Shown here piece by piece: positions 7,302-15,075 of a DNA stretch of 52,511 nucleotides (the first letter of the stretch is position 1; each line of letters starts with the position of its first letter). This stretch comes from Selenomonadaceae bacterium (lineage in GTDB: Bacteria; Bacillota; Negativicutes; Selenomonadales; Selenomonadaceae), in contig JAFRSO010000014.1 of NCBI GenBank assembly GCA_017427545.1, positions 1 to 52,511 on the forward strand, given 5' to 3'. Below the pieces are notes generated by a model that saw only the letters and a program-made list of their open reading frames with translations, ran no database searches and was not told the DNA's origin. Made by a program: the position numbers and the translations under genes.

Positions 7302-7361
7302 GGAGGCGGCACTTTTGGTGATACTGTGGATTTCGCAATTTGGTTCCTGTATGTATTATAA
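7302..7361 (+). pseudogene. Degenerate second copy of the small-peptide gene
   Basis: GGTGATACTGTGGATTTCGC and the following CAATTTGGTTCCT match the start of the small ORF. The frame GTG (7326) reads MDFAIWFLYVL and stops at 7361, against MDFVIWFLKTIG in the intact copy. Similarity ends at about 7347, some 30 nt before the mcrC stop codon, as if the rest was lost when the mcrBC segment arrived. GGAGG at 7302 is too far from the GTG to be an effective ribosome-binding site for it. Confidence 0.45.
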
Positions 7362-7379
7362 ATCACGCCGAAAACTTTT

Positions 7380-8549
7380 TCAAGCCTCAAATGTCATCAC
7401 TTCGGCGAGCAAATTTTTCATGGCGGCGTTCATGTCGAAGAGGTCGATGCCAAAAATTTTGACGCCTAAATTTTCCACGCGATAAAAAATATTTCCGTCG
7501 ACTTGCGGCGGGCAGAGGATAAAAATTTTTTTCACGCCGTAGCGTTTGGAATAAGCGAACATCTGATACATATCGCCCGAAGAAATTTCAAGCTTCCATT
7601 TCGTGTCCATGATAATTTTTTCGTCGCCTTCGAGTAAAATATCCGGCTTGAGTCCAAAACTTCGCGGCGCGTCGAACAGAAATTTTTCTTGAGCTTGAGT
7701 TTTCACGGTGAATCGGGCGTCGGAGAAATTTTTTCGGACGTGAGCGGCGACGTAGGCTTCAAATAATTTTTCCATTGGGAAAAGCAACGCTGCAGCTGAC
7801 GATTTGCCCGCAAATGACGTAAAACTTTCGTCCGCCAGAAAAATTTTCGTCCACTCCATGACGGCCTTGTAGTCGTGATTTTGTCTGTCGATAAAAACTT
7901 TTGCAAAATCTTTCCGATAATTCGACGACGCCTCAACTGAATCAAAATCGGCAATTAACCGCGTCGCCAATCGGAAATTTTTATTATCCCGCGTCGTGTG
8001 AAAGATTTTTGTCAGCGTCGACTTAATCAATCGATGTTCGGGGCGGTCAAGGCTGTACTCATCAAACGCAACGAAAAATTTTTCCCGGTGCACAAAATTG
8101 CGGCGAAGATTTTCACCGACAAGCAACTTGCCCTTGAAGATTTTCAAGTTATCCTCGCGCAAAACATACGACGACTTCAGCCCGCGCTTTACCAGCTCCA
8201 AAACCATTTCGAGATAAATGCGGATAAAAATTTCGTGAAGTGGCAAGCGTGCTGTGTCGAGTGAGGCGTTGAGAAATTTTTTGCCGGCGAAATTTTTCAG
8301 CGTGCGTATCATCTCAACGACCAGCCCGCGCAATTTATCTTCGAGCGCGTCAATCTTCGGGAGAATTTCAATTTGAAAACCGTTCGGCAAATGAATCACT
8401 CCGACAAAATTTTTCGCCTGAACAAATGCGCCGCGATTCCTCTGCCAACCCAAACTCAAAAATTCGCCCGCCTCAACAAATTTACTCAACTCGTCGAAGG
8501 ACGCGCACTCGTCAGCAAAAATTTTTTCATATTCGCGGACGGTCATCAT
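7380..8549 (-). CDS. mcrC: McrC-type nuclease subunit of a type IV restriction system
   Basis: Provides the endonuclease for McrB, cutting DNA with modified cytosines. 389 residues. The N-terminal half is the McrB-binding region (GVIHLPNGFQIEILPKI near 50-65). The C-terminal PD-(D/E)xK core is intact: LKPDILL, then IIMDTKWKL, then QMFAYSKRYG (about 305-350). It starts at ATG 8549, overlapping the mcrB stop by four bases (ATGA), so the pair is translationally coupled. The last 30 nt before its stop adjoin the broken small-peptide copy. Confidence 0.93.
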   Translation of the reverse strand: MMTVREYEKIFADECASFDELSKFVEAGEFLSLGWQRNRGAFVQAKNFVGVIHLPNGFQIEILPKIDALEDKLRGLVVEMIRTLKNFAGKKFLNASLDTARLPLHEIFIRIYLEMVLELVKRGLKSSYVLREDNLKIFKGKLLVGENLRRNFVHREKFFVAFDEYSLDRPEHRLIKSTLTKIFHTTRDNKNFRLATRLIADFDSVEASSNYRKDFAKVFIDRQNHDYKAVMEWTKIFLADESFTSFAGKSSAAALLFPMEKLFEAYVAAHVRKNFSDARFTVKTQAQEKFLFDAPRSFGLKPDILLEGDEKIIMDTKWKLEISSGDMYQMFAYSKRYGVKKIFILCPPQVDGNIFYRVENLGVKIFGIDLFDMNAAMKNLLAEVMTFEA

Positions 8550-9874
8550 AACGCATAAGTCTCCGCGTCAAGCAAAGTCTCAACGTTGATTCGGTAGGGA
8601 TTGAGGCTGACAATTTTTTCACCCAAGACTTTTTGAATCAGCTCATAATCCTCAAAAAAATATTCTTGCAGGAGCGGGATAATTTTGTTGCGGAAGACTT
8701 CGGCAATTTCGGCAAGCGTCTTGCAGTCGATAAAATACGCGTGGCCGATTGTGTGATCGCGGTCGTAGTGAATTTCAATTCGCGTGTTGATTTTTTTGAG
8801 CACCTCTTGAAGATTCACGCCGTCAACCGTCTGCAAAAGTTCGGGGCGCGGCATCATTTCGACGAAATTAAATCGGCGGCGCAGTGCGGTATCAAGCAGG
8901 GCGATTGAGCGGTCAGCGGTATTCATTGTGCCGAGGAGGTAAACATTTTTCGGGACGGTAAATTCTTCCTGCGAATAGGGCAGCGTCACGGAAAGTTCAT
9001 CGCGTTTATCGTCTTCAATTAAAGTTATCAGCTCGCCGAAAATTTTTGAGATGTTCCCGCGATTTATCTCGTCGATTATGAAAACGAAATTGCCCGATTC
9101 GTAACGAGCGTTGTCACAAAATTTCTTGAAGACGCCGGCTTTGATTTCGTAGGAAAGATTGCCGTCCGTCAATACCGGCTTAAGCCCTTCGATAAAATCT
9201 TCATAGCCGTAGCTTTGATGAAACGTCACGAATTTTATCCTGCCGTCAGCGCGGAGTTTTTTATATTCGTTCATGTCGGGAAATTCTTTAAGCGGCTGAT
9301 TGTTGCAGATTGCCGCGGCATATGCGGCGGTTAGGAAAGTTTTACCTGTACCGGGCGGGCCGTAAAGAATTTGATTGCGCGGGAAAAGTTTTTTATCTTC
9401 GGACGCGGGCGGCTCATTAGTTGCGTCAAGGTCAGTCGGTTTATTTGTCATCGGGTCGATTTTCATATTAAAATACGGACGCAAAATTAATCGCTCAAAT
9501 TCTGATTCTTGACTTTCGGGAACTTTAAAAATTGTGCTTTGGAAATTTGGTGTCCAACCTTTTCTATAGTCCGCGTGAAAAAATTTATCCTCACAAACAG
9601 TCAATTTGATAACTTCATAACGGCACTGTTGCCAGCCGCTCCATTTCTCCAACGTACAAAGTTCAGGCTCGCCGATAATCCTTCCAAGAAGCTGAATACC
9701 CTGCCCGTTATTAGATTTATTGCCGTGTGTTAAATAAAAATAATCTTGCCTTTGAATATTAATATCTTCGTGAACGACAATCAATTTTTCATCAAGAAGC
9801 ATTTTCCAATCATCGACGTTAAATAAAATTCGATTGTTATGTTGTGGTCCATGATTTACTTTCCAAAAAGCCAC
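8546..9874 (-). CDS. mcrB: McrB-type AAA+ GTPase of a type IV restriction system, EVE-like N-terminal domain
   Basis: 442 residues. The C-terminal motor has the McrB signatures: Walker A GPPGTGKT (172-179), Walker B FIIDEINRGN (about 265-275) and the sensor GTMNTADRSIALLD. The N-terminal 140 residues differ from the DNA-binding domain of E. coli McrB; the order WKVNHG, then YFYLTHG, then GIQLLGRIIGEPE, then RYEVIKL resembles an EVE/PUA-type modified-base reader. That is inference; which base it reads is unknown. Start is GTG at 9874 after AAGGAGG. A TATACT at 9903-9908 on the minus strand could be its -10 box; I see no good -35. Confidence 0.92.
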   Translation of the reverse strand: MAFWKVNHGPQHNNRILFNVDDWKMLLDEKLIVVHEDINIQRQDYFYLTHGNKSNNGQGIQLLGRIIGEPELCTLEKWSGWQQCRYEVIKLTVCEDKFFHADYRKGWTPNFQSTIFKVPESQESEFERLILRPYFNMKIDPMTNKPTDLDATNEPPASEDKKLFPRNQILYGPPGTGKTFLTAAYAAAICNNQPLKEFPDMNEYKKLRADGRIKFVTFHQSYGYEDFIEGLKPVLTDGNLSYEIKAGVFKKFCDNARYESGNFVFIIDEINRGNISKIFGELITLIEDDKRDELSVTLPYSQEEFTVPKNVYLLGTMNTADRSIALLDTALRRRFNFVEMMPRPELLQTVDGVNLQEVLKKINTRIEIHYDRDHTIGHAYFIDCKTLAEIAEVFRNKIIPLLQEYFFEDYELIQKVLGEKIVSLNPYRINVETLLDAETYAL

Positions 9875-9932
9875 GCGCTAACCTCCTTAAAGTTTTTCTG
9901 TCAGTATAAGAAATTTTTCTGAAAAAAACTTG

Positions 9933-9961
9933 TCGACGTTAAAAGTTATTAATGGTATAAT
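9933..9961 (+). promoter_or_regulatory. Promoter of lpxC
   Basis: Extended -10 TGGTATAAT (9953-9961) with TCGACG 17 nt upstream of TATAAT. It gives lpxC its own promoter, divergent from mcrB, as expected if the operon was interrupted. Confidence 0.65.
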
Positions 9962-9993
9962 AAGCAGGAATTTTTCTGAAAGGGGGCTAAGTC

Positions 9994-10827
9994 TTGCTCA
10001 GACAAAGGACTTTGAGGAGCAAAACATCCTGCGTCGGAGTCGGTTTGCATTCGGGCAAAGACGTTCGGCTGGAGCTGAAACCGGGCGAAGTCGACAGCGG
10101 AATAATTTTCTTGCGAACAGATTTGCCGACGCGACCGATGATTCATGCGACGGCAGAAAATGTAACGGCTACTCTTCGGGCGACGACTTTGGCGGAAGGT
10201 GACGCAAGAGTTTTCACGATAGAACACTTGCTGAGCGCGCTCAATGCCTGCGGAATCGACAACTGCCTGGTTGAGTTGAATGCAGAGGAGCCGCCCGTCC
10301 TCAACGGCAATTCGCTGGACTTTTTCAAGATGATTCAGGCGGCGGGAGTCGTTGAGCAGGATAGGGAGCGCAAAGTTATTCGCGTGGAGAAAATTTATCG
10401 TGTGGACGGCGAGGAGGGCAAGCGTTTTGTCATGGCGTTGCCCTATGACGGATTCCGCGTGAGTTTCGTATCGGTCAATCCTCATCCGCTGATTGGAATT
10501 CAATATGGCGACTTCGAGATAACGGAAGAAATTTACGAGCGGGAAATTGCTCCTGCGCGAACGATTGCCTATGAAAAAGAAGTCGACGCCTTGCGTGAAA
10601 TGGGATTGGGACTGGGCGGCACGATTGAAAATGTTATCGTCTACAACGACGAAGGCTGGCTTAATAAATTGAATTATCCCGACGAACTCGTCCGCCACAA
10701 AATTTTGGACGTTATCGGAGACATGCGGCTTGCGGGATTTTTAAATTGTCATATCGTGGCAGCGGCGTCGGGACACGCGCTTAACACTCAACTTGCGAAG
10801 AAGATTTATCTAGGAACTAGGAACTAG
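9994..10827 (+). CDS. lpxC: UDP-3-O-acyl-N-acetylglucosamine deacetylase
   Basis: Zinc amidase that commits the pathway to lipid A. 277 residues. Zinc and catalytic motifs are present: FTIEHLLSAL, HKILDVIGDMRLAG (zinc His and Asp) and the C-terminal ASGHALN. Start is TTG at 9994 after AAAGGGGG. The reading frame runs straight into the downstream repeat array, which supplies the last five residues LGTRN and the TAG stop; the array is therefore part of the gene. The family normally ends shortly after the GH-containing helix, so the tail is probably tolerated rather than needed. Confidence 0.95.
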   Translation: MLRQRTLRSKTSCVGVGLHSGKDVRLELKPGEVDSGIIFLRTDLPTRPMIHATAENVTATLRATTLAEGDARVFTIEHLLSALNACGIDNCLVELNAEEPPVLNGNSLDFFKMIQAAGVVEQDRERKVIRVEKIYRVDGEEGKRFVMALPYDGFRVSFVSVNPHPLIGIQYGDFEITEEIYEREIAPARTIAYEKEVDALREMGLGLGGTIENVIVYNDEGWLNKLNYPDELVRHKILDVIGDMRLAGFLNCHIVAAASGHALNTQLAKKIYLGTRN

Positions 10828-10888
10828 GAACTAGAAACTAGTTTCTACTAATTCCTACTAGTTCCCAGTTCCTAATTACTAGTTCCTA
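10811..10888. repeat. Heptamer array, TAGGAAC type, two inverted arms
   Basis: Left arm: three TAGGAAC units then TAGAAAC. Right arm: complementary units ending TACTAGTTCCTA. The left arm encodes the LpxC C terminus; the right arm ends 17 nt before the fabZ start and 6 nt before its ribosome-binding site. Confidence 0.85.
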
Positions 10889-10905
10889 CAAAAGGAGCGA
10901 TATAG

Positions 10906-11346
10906 ATGGTATTGGAAATCGAAGACATAATGAAAATATTGCCGCACCGCCCGCCGATGCTTTTGGTGGACAGGATTTTGGAAATCGACCCGTTCAAGTC
11001 GGCGACGGGCTTAAAAAATATCACGATGAACGAACCGCAATTTGCCGGCCATTTCCCCGGACACCCGATAATGCCGGGCGTGTTGCAGCTTGAGGCAATG
11101 GCACAAGTCGGCGGCGTGGCAATGCTTTACCCTGAAGAACATCGCGGGAAAATCGCACTCTTCGGGGCAATGGACAATATCAAATTCAAAAAAATGATTG
11201 TGCCCGGTGACACGCTCATAACCAAGGCGGAGATTGTCAAAGTGCGCGGACTTTTCGGCGTATTGCATACGGAAGGTTATGTTGACGACAAACTCGTTGC
11301 CGTAGCAGATTTTACCTTTGTGCTCAAAGGAAGAAACGAACTTTAA
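10906..11346 (+). CDS. fabZ: 3-hydroxyacyl-ACP dehydratase
   Basis: Dehydrates 3-hydroxyacyl-ACP in fatty acid elongation and so competes with lipid A synthesis for 3-hydroxyacyl-ACP. 146 residues, the family size, hot-dog fold. The catalytic His lies in AGHFPGHPIMPGVLQLEAMAQ (about 47-67), with the Glu in the same segment; LPHRPPMLLVDR at 13-24 is the usual N-terminal signature. ATG follows AAAGGAGCG. It sits between lpxC and lpxA, the common arrangement. Confidence 0.97.
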   Translation: MVLEIEDIMKILPHRPPMLLVDRILEIDPFKSATGLKNITMNEPQFAGHFPGHPIMPGVLQLEAMAQVGGVAMLYPEEHRGKIALFGAMDNIKFKKMIVPGDTLITKAEIVKVRGLFGVLHTEGYVDDKLVAVADFTFVLKGRNEL

Positions 11347-11350
11347 ACTG

Positions 11351-11391
11351 GAATTAGGAATTAGGAATGAAAAACTAATTCCTATTCGCTA
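11351..11391. repeat. Heptamer array, TAGGAAT type, short inverted arms
   Basis: GAATTAGGAATTAGGAAT, a short A-rich loop, then CTAATTCCTATTCGCTA. One of the smallest arrays in the window; inside the fabZ-lpxA gap. Confidence 0.75.
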
Positions 11392-11407
11392 AACAGGAGT
11401 AAAGGAA

Positions 11408-12247
11408 ATGATACAACTGGAAAGCAAAGGCGAAATATTCACGGAGCGCGGCACGATGATTCATCCCAACGCGGTCGTCTCACCCAAAGCAATTATCGGC
11501 GAAAACGTCACAATCGGCCCCTTCTGCGTGATTGCTGACGACGTGGAAATTGGCGACGGGTCGGTTATCGGCCCTCATGCGGTTATCGAACAGTGGACGA
11601 GTATCGGCAAGGAGTGCAGGATTTATCAATTTGCGTCAGTAGGTGCCGCGCCGCAAGATTTAAAATTCAAGGGTGAACGCAGCTTTACGGTCATAGGCGA
11701 CAGGACGACAATCCGCGAAGGTGCGACGGTTCACAGGGCTACCGGTGAGGGCAATGAAACTCGAATCGGCAACGACTGCTTGCTTATGGCTTATATTCAC
11801 GTGGCACACAACTGCACGCTCGGCAACCACGTCATCATGAGCAATTTGGCAAGCTGCGCGGGTCATGCCATCGTTGAGGACAGAGTTGTTATCGGAGGCA
11901 TGGCGGGCGTTCATCAGTTCGTAAAAATCGGGCGCAATGCTATGGTCGGCGGCATGAGCAAACTCGTTCAAGATGTCGTGCCCTATACAATCGTCGACGG
12001 TCACCCCGCAAAAGTCGTCGGCTTAAATAACGTCGGAATATCGCGGGCCGGTATTCCCCTCGAAAGTCGGCGGCTCATCAAAAAGGCTTATAAAATTCTT
12101 TACCGTTCGGGATTGAGTTTGCCGGAAGCCATTGCCGTCATTGAGCAGGAAGTTGACTCTTGCGAAGAGGTCGAACACTTCTTGAGGTTTTTGCGCAATG
12201 CTGAACGCGGCATTTGTCGTGAGCGGCGCGATTTTGAGGATAAATGA
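11408..12247 (+). CDS. lpxA: UDP-N-acetylglucosamine acyltransferase
   Basis: First step of lipid A synthesis: transfer of a 3-hydroxyacyl chain from ACP to UDP-GlcNAc. 279 residues. Hexapeptide-repeat beta-helix from residue 17 (MIHPNAVVSPKAIIG) to about 200, catalytic His in IHVAHNCTLGNH, then a helical C-terminal domain. I keep the ATG at 11408 because AGGAG lies 8 nt upstream; the family more often starts at the Met of MIHP (11456), so the first 16 residues are uncertain. Overlaps the next gene by four bases. Confidence 0.95.
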   Translation: MIQLESKGEIFTERGTMIHPNAVVSPKAIIGENVTIGPFCVIADDVEIGDGSVIGPHAVIEQWTSIGKECRIYQFASVGAAPQDLKFKGERSFTVIGDRTTIREGATVHRATGEGNETRIGNDCLLMAYIHVAHNCTLGNHVIMSNLASCAGHAIVEDRVVIGGMAGVHQFVKIGRNAMVGGMSKLVQDVVPYTIVDGHPAKVVGLNNVGISRAGIPLESRRLIKKAYKILYRSGLSLPEAIAVIEQEVDSCEEVEHFLRFLRNAERGICRERRDFEDK

Positions 12248-12606
12248 TTATGGAAAACAACGAATTTGAAAACGAAGAGATTGCACAGCTCGCGGCGATT
12301 GCGGATTATTCGGCGCATGTCAGCAGAAAAGAACTTGCGCAAAATAAAAAATTTCTCGACGACGCGGCCGAAGATATTTTCCGCGAATACATTTTCAGCG
12401 ACTTGATGAATTGGCATCGCGGCGAAAAAATCACGCCTGAAAAATCTGCAAAGCTTATTTCGGAAATTTTGGAGCGGCGTCGGGAAGAGTCAAACACGTT
12501 GAATGAACTGTGCGAAGCGTTGATGGTTTTCAGCTTGAAGTTCCCGTATTTTATCAAAACCGTTGTGCGGAAAATACGACGGGATAATTTGAGCTGGCGG
12601 AAATAG
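12244..12606 (+). CDS. Small acidic/helical protein of unknown function
   Basis: 120 residues, no signal peptide or membrane segment, mostly predicted helix with mixed charge and a basic C terminus (VVRKIRRDNLSWRK). I do not recognise the family. It overlaps lpxA by ATGA, so it is translated with the lipid A operon; in related genomes this position often holds lpxI or lpxB, to which this shows no likeness. A second ATG six bases further on is an alternative start. Confidence 0.7.
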   Translation: MIMENNEFENEEIAQLAAIADYSAHVSRKELAQNKKFLDDAAEDIFREYIFSDLMNWHRGEKITPEKSAKLISEILERRREESNTLNELCEALMVFSLKFPYFIKTVVRKIRRDNLSWRK

Positions 12607-12609
12607 AAA

Positions 12610-12663
12610 CTAGGGATTAGGGAATAGGTTTTACTGTTCCCTGTTCCCTAACCCTAATCCCTA
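12610..12663. repeat. Heptamer array, TAGGGAT/TAGGGAA type, two inverted arms
   Basis: TAGGGATTAGGGAATAGG, short loop, then complementary CTGTTCCCTAACCCTAATCCCTA. It begins just after the stop codon of the lpxA-linked gene. Confidence 0.8.
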
Positions 12664-12703
12664 AAAAAAAATCGACTGCCACTTTCGACAGCCGATTTTT
12701 TTC
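12664..12703 (+). terminator. Terminator closing the lpxC-fabZ-lpxA operon
   Basis: AAAAAATCGACTGCC and the complementary ACAGCCGATTTTTTT form a stem with two mismatches around a short loop. A runs on one side and T runs on the other make it usable from both strands. Confidence 0.75.
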
Positions 12704-12740
12704 GCGTGTATTGAATAAAGCATTTAGAGGCCGTCAAGGA

Positions 12741-12783
12741 TTAGCTTCTAGCTACCAGCTACTAGCTAACAGCTCTCACGCTA
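12741..12783. repeat. Heptamer array, TAGCTNN type
   Basis: TTAGCTTCTAGCTACCAGCT and following TACTAGCTAACAGCT units; irregular, in the gap downstream of the symporter gene. Confidence 0.65.
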
Positions 12784-12855
12784 AATGGACACGCAAAGAA
12801 AAGTAGATTTAAAATATAAAAGTCATCACCCGCCACGGTTGAGCGGCAACTTATA

Positions 12856-14109
12856 TCACTCTTCAGCACGCGGCGTCAAGTCCGAAGCTTTGAGCTTGCC
12901 CAACTTTTTACGTTCCGCAAATTCAGCCGTCGCCGTGAACAATGCGTCACTCGAAGAATTTAATGCCGTCTCGCACGAATCTTGCAATACGCCGATTATA
13001 AATCCGACGCCGACGACCTGCATGGCGATATCGTTATCAATGCCGAAACTCGAACATGCAACGGGAATCAACAGCAATGATCCTCCCGCGACGCCTGACG
13101 CTCCGCAAGCTCCGACCGTTGAAATTATGCACAGCAGTAAAGCCGTCGGCATGTCAACCGAAATTCCCAACGTATGTGCCGCCGCCAAACTCAAAACCGC
13201 AATGGTTATCGACGCGCCCGCCATATTTATTGTCGCGCCGAGTGGAATTGAAATCGAATATAAATCTTCATTCAAGCCCAGACGTTTGCACAGGCTCATG
13301 TTGACGGGGATATTTGCCGCACTCGAACGCGTGAAGAATGCGTAAATGCCGCTCTCCCTTAATGTCGCCAAAACCAGCGGATACGGATTCATGCCGATTT
13401 TGAAAAATACGATTATCGGGTTCATGATTAATGCCACGCTGAAGAATGCTCCCAAAAGTACCGCCAGAAGTTTTGCGTAACCTAAAAGCGCGTCGACACC
13501 GCTGGTTGCAATCGCGTCGGCAACAAGTCCCATTATGCCGAACGGGGCGAAGCGAATTACCCATTGCACGACCTTTGTAACGGCTTTTGCCAAGTCCGCC
13601 AAAACGTTATGCAACTCGTCGCCGGCATGTCTGAACGCCAAACCCATTATTACGCCCCAAGCCAATATTCCGATGTAATTTGCCGTCGTCAGCGCGTGAA
13701 TCGGATTGTCGACGACGTTCATTATGACGTTCTGTAAAACTTCGATGATTCCGCCCGGCGGTGAAATTGTCGTGTCAGCGTCGATTTGCAATTTCAAAGT
13801 CGTCGGGAATAAAAATGATGCCGTGACTGCCACCAGTGACGCTAAAAATGTTCCGATGACATAAAGTTGGATTATCGGTTTCATTGTCGCGTTGGATTCG
13901 GATTTTTGGCTCATTGCGTTCATGACCAATACGAAAACCAAAATTGGCGCGACGCCCTTCAATGCGCTGACGAAGAGCTTGCCGAAAACTGCGATTACCG
14001 GTACCACTACCGGCACGAACAATGCCAAAATAATTCCGATTACCAAACCGACGGCGATTAATTTTATTAGTGCCGTCTCGCCGTAAACCTTTGCAACTTT
14101 TGATAGCAA
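12856..14109 (-). CDS. sstT: Sodium/serine-threonine symporter, SstT-like (DAACS family)
   Basis: Imports serine or threonine with sodium through the inner membrane. 417 residues against about 414 for E. coli SstT. Multiple hydrophobic helices, the re-entrant serine-rich loop [12 protein letters not shown] (about 260), the sodium/substrate helix [11 protein letters not shown] (about 295) and the second hairpin [12 protein letters not shown] (about 345) are in family order. Start is TTG at 14109 after AAAGGAGGG. Flanked on both sides by TAGCT-type arrays. The dicarboxylate carriers of the same superfamily are the alternative, but overall likeness favours SstT. Confidence 0.9.
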   Translation of the reverse strand: MLSKVAKVYGETALIKLIAVGLVIGIILALFVPVVVPVIAVFGKLFVSALKGVAPILVFVLVMNAMSQKSESNATMKPIIQLYVIGTFLASLVAVTASFLFPTTLKLQIDADTTISPPGGIIEVLQNVIMNVVDNPIHALTTANYIGILAWGVIMGLAFRHAGDELHNVLADLAKAVTKVVQWVIRFAPFGIMGLVADAIATSGVDALLGYAKLLAVLLGAFFSVALIMNPIIVFFKIGMNPYPLVLATLRESGIYAFFTRSSAANIPVNMSLCKRLGLNEDLYSISIPLGATINMAGASITIAVLSLAAAHTLGISVDMPTALLLCIISTVGACGASGVAGGSLLLIPVACSSFGIDNDIAMQVVGVGFIIGVLQDSCETALNSSSDALFTATAEFAERKKLGKLKASDLTPRAEE

Positions 14110-14126
14110 TTTGCACCCTCCTTTTG

Positions 14127-14183
14127 TTAGCTACTAGCTACTAGCTGTTAGCTAATAGCTCTCCCGCTAACAGCTATCAGCTA
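14127..14183. repeat. Heptamer array, TAGCTAC/TAGCTGT type
   Basis: TTAGCTACTAGCTACTAGCT and further units, then CTAACAGCTATCAGCTAA as a partial inverted arm. It begins immediately upstream of the symporter ribosome-binding site. Confidence 0.75.
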
Positions 14184-14238
14184 AATTCCGTTGCATTATA
14201 CAACCGAATCAGTGAACGTGCAAATTAATTCAATCGGC

Positions 14239-15075
14239 TCAAATATTTTTTTTTGCGAACTTCAAAATTATTTCGGCTATCTCGTCATGCTTCTGCTGAT
14301 AGGTGTGACCGGTGCGCTCAATGAAAATCAATTCGTTGGATTTGGCGGTCGGCATGTGCGAATTTATATTTTTCAGGAAGCCGACGGGATCTCCGTCCGT
14401 AAAATTGTCGTAGGTGCCGATTATCATTGCGCCGCTGTGTGTAATATGCTCAACCTGCGAAAAATCATCAGTCACGTTGTCCAAAATCCCGCTCAACCAA
14501 TCGTGCGCAGTGTTCGCCGTACAAACTACCCAGCCCATAAAATAGAACGGCAAAATTTTTTCACCTTGACCGTATCGAACCAGCTTTTCAATAAAATCAC
14601 GCTCACCGGCACTGACGCCGCTCATCATATGCTTTAAATTCGCCGGACTCATCAAAATAAAATTCTTAACGCGCTTCGTGTCATGATTCTTGGAAAGATA
14701 ATAGATAACTTTGTTCGCGCCGAGTGAATGTCCCGCCAAAATCACGTTGGTATAATTCTTCGCGGCGTAATCGAGGTAAGCGTCAATGTCCTCCTCCGTG
14801 TAAGAAAATCTTTCGTTCCATGAGCCGATAATTTCTTTCTGAGCGGTCTTGACGTTGAAAGTTTCAATCTCGCCGAACGCGTCATTAGTCTGGGCGTAAA
14901 TGAAATCAATGCCATGCTCACTTAGTTTGTCGCCGATGTTGTAATAAAACGGATTGGAGTAAAAATTTCCGTGAATGCCGGTTATCGCAATGACGACGCT
15001 ATCAGAATTTTTCGCGGGAAATAAAACGCCGTTCAAAACCGTACCGCGCCGAGTTTCGACGTTAAGATTTTCCAT
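14239..15075 (-). CDS. Alpha/beta hydrolase
   Basis: 278 residues with the alpha/beta-hydrolase layout: oxyanion-hole turn GIHGNF (33-38), nucleophile elbow GHSLG with Ser117, and a late His in ERTGHTYQ (about 255). No signal peptide. Substrate unknown; esterase or thioesterase activity is plausible. It follows the OYE gene with no gap (TGA then ATG), so it is the last gene of the operon divergent from the HxlR regulator. Confidence 0.85.
   Translation of the reverse strand: MENLNVETRRGTVLNGVLFPAKNSDSVVIAITGIHGNFYSNPFYYNIGDKLSEHGIDFIYAQTNDAFGEIETFNVKTAQKEIIGSWNERFSYTEEDIDAYLDYAAKNYTNVILAGHSLGANKVIYYLSKNHDTKRVKNFILMSPANLKHMMSGVSAGERDFIEKLVRYGQGEKILPFYFMGWVVCTANTAHDWLSGILDNVTDDFSQVEHITHSGAMIIGTYDNFTDGDPVGFLKNINSHMPTAKSNELIFIERTGHTYQQKHDEIAEIILKFAKKNI

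Noticed and set aside
7288..7485. 65-residue plus-strand ORF overlapping the end of mcrC
   Set aside because: A frame-shifted reading through the broken small-peptide copy into antisense mcrC; the peptide similarity is in another frame.
7013..9993. Prophage or IS element carrying mcrBC
   Set aside because: No transposase, integrase, terminal inverted repeats or target duplication could be found around the segment, so I describe it only as an interruption of the operon.
12785..13345. 186-residue plus-strand ORF
   Set aside because: It lies antisense to the symporter gene, has a composition typical of a complementary-frame shadow, and no convincing ribosome-binding site.
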